DNA from: Bacteroidota bacterium
GTDB lineage: Bacteria; Bacteroidota; Bacteroidia; Flavobacteriales; Flavobacteriaceae
Reading direction: 5' to 3'
Length of the DNA stretch: 6,459 bases
Assembly (NCBI GenBank): GCA_023457535.1
Contig: JAEWLN010000158.1
Location: forward strand, 1-6,459
Below are positions 3,610 to 6,459 of this stretch, piece by piece. The position numbers and the translations under genes were made by a program. Within the stretch, counting starts at the first letter, position 1. Every line of letters starts with the position of its first letter. The notes under the pieces are model-generated. The model was not told the DNA's origin. It saw only the letters and a program-made list of their open reading frames with translations, and made no database searches.

Positions 3610-6183
3610 ATGTACACGCTTCCCAAAATCGAACGCTTCAACCAGAACGTTCTTTCCAGATACCAGATCTATAACAGTGTTTTTTTGACCTTGCCGTTTG
3701 ATTCGATCGGCAACACCGGTGCATTGTTGCCTTTGTTTTCGGAAGTGTGCGCGCGCGGACTGCAAAATGGCCAGAGTCCGCAGCAGATTGTCGATGCCTT
3801 TGCCCAAAAATACCTCGACGAACCTACGGAATCCGAACGAATCGACATTTTATTCCGGTTCATCCAATATGTGGAGCGCCAGATCGTATTGTTCGATGCG
3901 ATCGAGGACGCTGCATTCGATGCGGTCAACAACCTCGAGGGCCACGGTTCACTGCGCGATATCAGGGAAACGGCCGAGGCTGCAGACCGCATGGAGGCTT
4001 TGCGCGAACTGCTTTCGCATTTTAGGATACGCACCGTGCTGACGGCGCACCCCACACAATTTTATCCCGGGTCCGTACTTGGGATCATTACCGACCTGAC
4101 GCGCGCAATCAAAACCGACGACTTGCAGTCCATTACGGAATTGTTGTCGCAACTGGGCAAAACGCCGTTCATCAAGCGCGAAAAACCCACGCCGTTCGAC
4201 GAGGCGGTTAGCCTGACGTGGTATCTCGAAAACGTGTTTTATGACACCGCAGGCGAAATGATCCAATACATCCGCAAAAACATTTATGACGGCCGGCCGT
4301 TGCCCGGGGCGGTTCTCAACTTTGGGTTCTGGCCGGGCGGCGACCGCGACGGCAATCCGTTTGTCACTACAGAGATTTCGCTCAAAGTCGCTGAGCGATT
4401 GCGCACCACGGCACTCAAATGCTACCACCGCGACTTGCGCAACCTCAAACGCAGGCTCACCTTTGCCGGCGTCGAACCACTCGTAGCCGAAATCGAAATG
4501 CGGGTGTACCGCGCGGCATACGAGCCGCTCGAGGCGCCGGACGTTTCCGTGGCTGATCTGAACGTACAACTCGGGCGCATCCGGGAACTATTGATTACAG
4601 CACACCAGTCGCTGTATCTTGATCTCGTGGACGATCTTTTGCACAAGTTACAATTGTTCGGACTTCATTTTGCCTCGCTCGACATGCGACAGAACAGCAA
4701 GATCCACGATCAGGTCTATGCGCATCTGGTGCAAAGCCATCCGGAAATTTTCCCGTCTGGTTATTTTGATTTGACGCCATCCGGACGGTTATCGGCGATC
4801 GGGAAATTGTCAGCTCATCTCCATGCCGCAGATTTTTCCGATCCAACCGTACGCACCACACTTGAAACAGTTTCGGCCATGCGCACCATCCAGCAGCAAA
4901 ATGGCGAACCGGGTTGCAACCGCTACATCATCAGCAATTGCGAAAGCGCAGTCCATATCCTGGAAACGCTGGCACTTTTTCCATTGTGCGGATGGGCGCA
5001 ACCCTCGGTGGACATTGTTCCGCTGTTTGAAATCATCGACGATCTTAAAGTGGCCCACCAGGTCATGGAAACGGTCTATGCCGACCCGGTTTACCAGCAG
5101 CATCTGGCCCGTCGCGGCAACCGGCAAACGATCATGCTCGGATTCTCTGACGGAACCAAGGACGGCGGCTACCTGATGGCCAATTGGAGCATTTACAAAG
5201 CCAAAGAGCAACTCACGGCTATATCGCGAAAACATGGCATCGAAGTGATTTTCTTTGACGGACGTGGCGGACCACCGGCGCGCGGAGGCGGTAAAACGCA
5301 CAAATTCTACGCATCGCTCGGACCGGAAATCGAGAACCGCGAACTGCAGCTCACCATCCAGGGCCAAACGATCAGTTCCAATTTTGGTACGCCTGATTCG
5401 TGCCGGTACAACCTCGAAAACCTGCTCTCCGCGGGGGTAAATAACCATTTGTATGAGCGCAAACGCAGTGTGCTTTCCGCCGCGCAACGGCAAACGCTTG
5501 ACCAACTCGCTGAGATTGGATACCGCCATTACACGGATTTGAAACAGCACCCGAAATTTATCCCGTATCTTGAGAAAATGAGCACGTTGAAATACTACGC
5601 CAAGACCAATATTGGCAGCCGGCCCGCCAAACGCAATACATCGGAACAGTTTGACCTGGCCGATTTGCGCGCGATCCCGTTTGTAGGGTCCTGGAGTCAG
5701 ATCAAGCAAAATGTGCCCGGGTTTTATGGCGTCGGGACTGCGCTCAGGGAATTTGAGCAAAGCGGGCGCTGGCAAGATGTACAGGATTTGTACGACCATT
5801 CGCTGTTTTTCAAAACGCTGCTTGAAAACAGCATGATGTCATTGGCCAAATGCTTTTTCCCGCTAACGGCATATATGAAAGATGATGCGGAATTCGGCGC
5901 GTTCTGGCAAATGCTCTATGGCGAATTTACAGAGGCACGCCGGCTTTTGCTCAAAATCGCACGCCACGAAGAACTGATGGAGAATTATCCCGACGGCAAG
6001 GCTTCAATCAACGCGCGCGAACATATTGTCATTCCGCTGTTGGTGATCCAGCAGTACGCGCTGCAAAAAATCAACGAGATCCAAGCAAAGGGTGAGTCCG
6101 ATGAACACGGCCTCGCCATTTATGAAAAAATAGTAACCCGATCGCTGTTTGGCAACACCAACGCGAGCAGAAATTCCGCCTGA
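3610..6183 (+). CDS. ppc: Phosphoenolpyruvate carboxylase
   Basis: This 857-residue cytoplasmic enzyme adds bicarbonate to phosphoenolpyruvate to give oxaloacetate and phosphate, refilling the TCA cycle. Its length is close to E. coli Ppc (883). Family blocks appear in order: VLTAHPTQ (143-150, catalytic His147), GGDRDGNP (243-250), LHFASLDMRQ (352-361, with Arg360), GFSDGTKDGGYL (511-522, Lys517), the glycine loop GRGGPPARGGG (551-561), SRPAKR (670-675) and the C-terminal RNSA, which replaces the usual RNTG but keeps Asn855. The usual TAHPTE reads TAHPTQ here, and SIGRGG of the glycine loop reads PPARGG. Candidate aspartate-inhibition residues can be placed at Lys757 and Arg803 by eye alignment, so feedback inhibition is possible but unproven. 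There is no N-terminal phosphorylation-site extension of the plant kind. No Shine-Dalgarno or clear TAnnTTTG promoter is seen in the 26 bases after the preceding terminator. The stop overlaps the start of a DinB-family gene. Confidence 0.97.
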   Translation: MYTLPKIERFNQNVLSRYQIYNSVFLTLPFDSIGNTGALLPLFSEVCARGLQNGQSPQQIVDAFAQKYLDEPTESERIDILFRFIQYVERQIVLFDAIEDAAFDAVNNLEGHGSLRDIRETAEAADRMEALRELLSHFRIRTVLTAHPTQFYPGSVLGIITDLTRAIKTDDLQSITELLSQLGKTPFIKREKPTPFDEAVSLTWYLENVFYDTAGEMIQYIRKNIYDGRPLPGAVLNFGFWPGGDRDGNPFVTTEISLKVAERLRTTALKCYHRDLRNLKRRLTFAGVEPLVAEIEMRVYRAAYEPLEAPDVSVADLNVQLGRIRELLITAHQSLYLDLVDDLLHKLQLFGLHFASLDMRQNSKIHDQVYAHLVQSHPEIFPSGYFDLTPSGRLSAIGKLSAHLHAADFSDPTVRTTLETVSAMRTIQQQNGEPGCNRYIISNCESAVHILETLALFPLCGWAQPSVDIVPLFEIIDDLKVAHQVMETVYADPVYQQHLARRGNRQTIMLGFSDGTKDGGYLMANWSIYKAKEQLTAISRKHGIEVIFFDGRGGPPARGGGKTHKFYASLGPEIENRELQLTIQGQTISSNFGTPDSCRYNLENLLSAGVNNHLYERKRSVLSAAQRQTLDQLAEIGYRHYTDLKQHPKFIPYLEKMSTLKYYAKTNIGSRPAKRNTSEQFDLADLRAIPFVGSWSQIKQNVPGFYGVGTALREFEQSGRWQDVQDLYDHSLFFKTLLENSMMSLAKCFFPLTAYMKDDAEFGAFWQMLYGEFTEARRLLLKIARHEELMENYPDGKASINAREHIVIPLLVIQQYALQKINEIQAKGESDEHGLAIYEKIVTRSLFGNTNASRNSA

Positions 6184-6459
6184 TGAAAGTAAGTGAAATT
6201 ACCCCGATTGAGTATGCGCCTTATTACCAAAATTATATTTCGAAAGTAGCCGATGTCGATTTGCTTGAAGAGCTTGAAATCTCCGTGCACCGGCTGATCC
6301 GTTTCGTGCGCGAAATACCGATGGACAAATTCGAGTACCGGTATGCCGAAGGAAAATGGACCATCAAGGACATTTTGCAGCACCTGATCGACTCAGAACG
6401 CGTTTTTGCGTACCGCGCGTTGCGTTTTGCGCGAAAAGACCAGACGCCGCTGCCGGGTT
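6183..6459 (+). CDS. DinB-family putative metal-binding protein (partial; C-terminus off the right edge)
   Basis: The ATG at 6183-6185 shares one base with the ppc stop (TGATG), and the frame stays open for 92 codons to the window edge. The sequence fits the DinB/YfiT-like four-helix bundle family: a first helix about residues 20-45, then EGKWTIKDILQHLIDSERVF (56-75) with the conserved His67 that serves as a metal ligand, then YRALRFARKDQTPLPG. Further His ligands expected near the C-terminus lie outside the window. Family members include thiol-dependent S-transferases and many proteins with no known reaction, so no substrate is assigned. Overlap with ppc implies translational coupling and co-expression. 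A link to PEP carboxylase function is not known to me. Confidence 0.88.
   Translation, partial: MKVSEITPIEYAPYYQNYISKVADVDLLEELEISVHRLIRFVREIPMDKFEYRYAEGKWTIKDILQHLIDSERVFAYRALRFARKDQTPLPG

Noticed and set aside
3949..4569. A 206-codon minus-strand open frame inside ppc.
   Set aside because: It is antisense to conserved PEP carboxylase blocks, with no family resemblance or promoter motif of its own.
4810..5799. A 329-codon open frame on the minus strand inside ppc.
   Set aside because: It runs fully antisense to a gene with unmistakable PEP carboxylase motifs, shows no recognisable domain, and has the look of a shadow frame created by the codon bias of the real gene.

Overview
The window looks like chromosomal DNA of a member of the Bacteroidota, probably a lineage with moderate GC (hand-counted rows of coding DNA run near 45-60%). 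The evidence is exact or near matches to the Bacteroidota -7 promoter motif TAnnTTTG just upstream of several genes, the absence of clear Shine-Dalgarno sequences, and protein families whose closest remembered relatives are flavobacterial. No mobile element, CRISPR array, tRNA, rRNA or phage gene was seen. It reads as ordinary core-genome DNA, not an accessory island.

Layout. On the minus strand, the left edge holds the N-terminal 121 residues of a lipoprotein resembling the MJ1477/TM1410 putative glycoside hydrolase family (1-364). Upstream of it on the same strand is a spermidine-synthase-fold, SAM-binding protein (432-1097). A compact divergent promoter region (about 1098-1188) separates these from a plus-strand series: a short PlsC-type acyltransferase (1189-1776), an M14-type zinc carboxypeptidase-like protein (1832-2986), an Lrp/AsnC-family regulator (3058-3537) followed by a strong hairpin terminator, phosphoenolpyruvate carboxylase (3610-6183), and the N-terminal part of a DinB-family protein whose start codon overlaps the ppc stop by one base (6183 to the right edge).

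How the genes relate. ppc and the DinB-family gene look like one translationally coupled unit. The acyltransferase, peptidase and regulator genes are spaced by 55-71 bp, and the peptidase has its own promoter motif, so they need not be one operon. PEP carboxylase makes oxaloacetate to refill the TCA cycle. The acyltransferase probably works in membrane lipid synthesis. Nothing in the sequence ties the genes into a single new pathway.

The least expected features are a sharp AT-rich patch inside the otherwise GC-balanced peptidase gene, a symmetric divergent promoter in which each arm of an inverted repeat carries a -7 element, a ppc gene with only about 26 bp between its start codon and the preceding terminator, and family-specific changes at positions that are usually conserved (TAHPTQ in PEP carboxylase, GKFN in the AsnC effector domain, loss of aminopropyltransferase residues in the spermidine-synthase-like protein). 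I did not find a convincing undescribed system.
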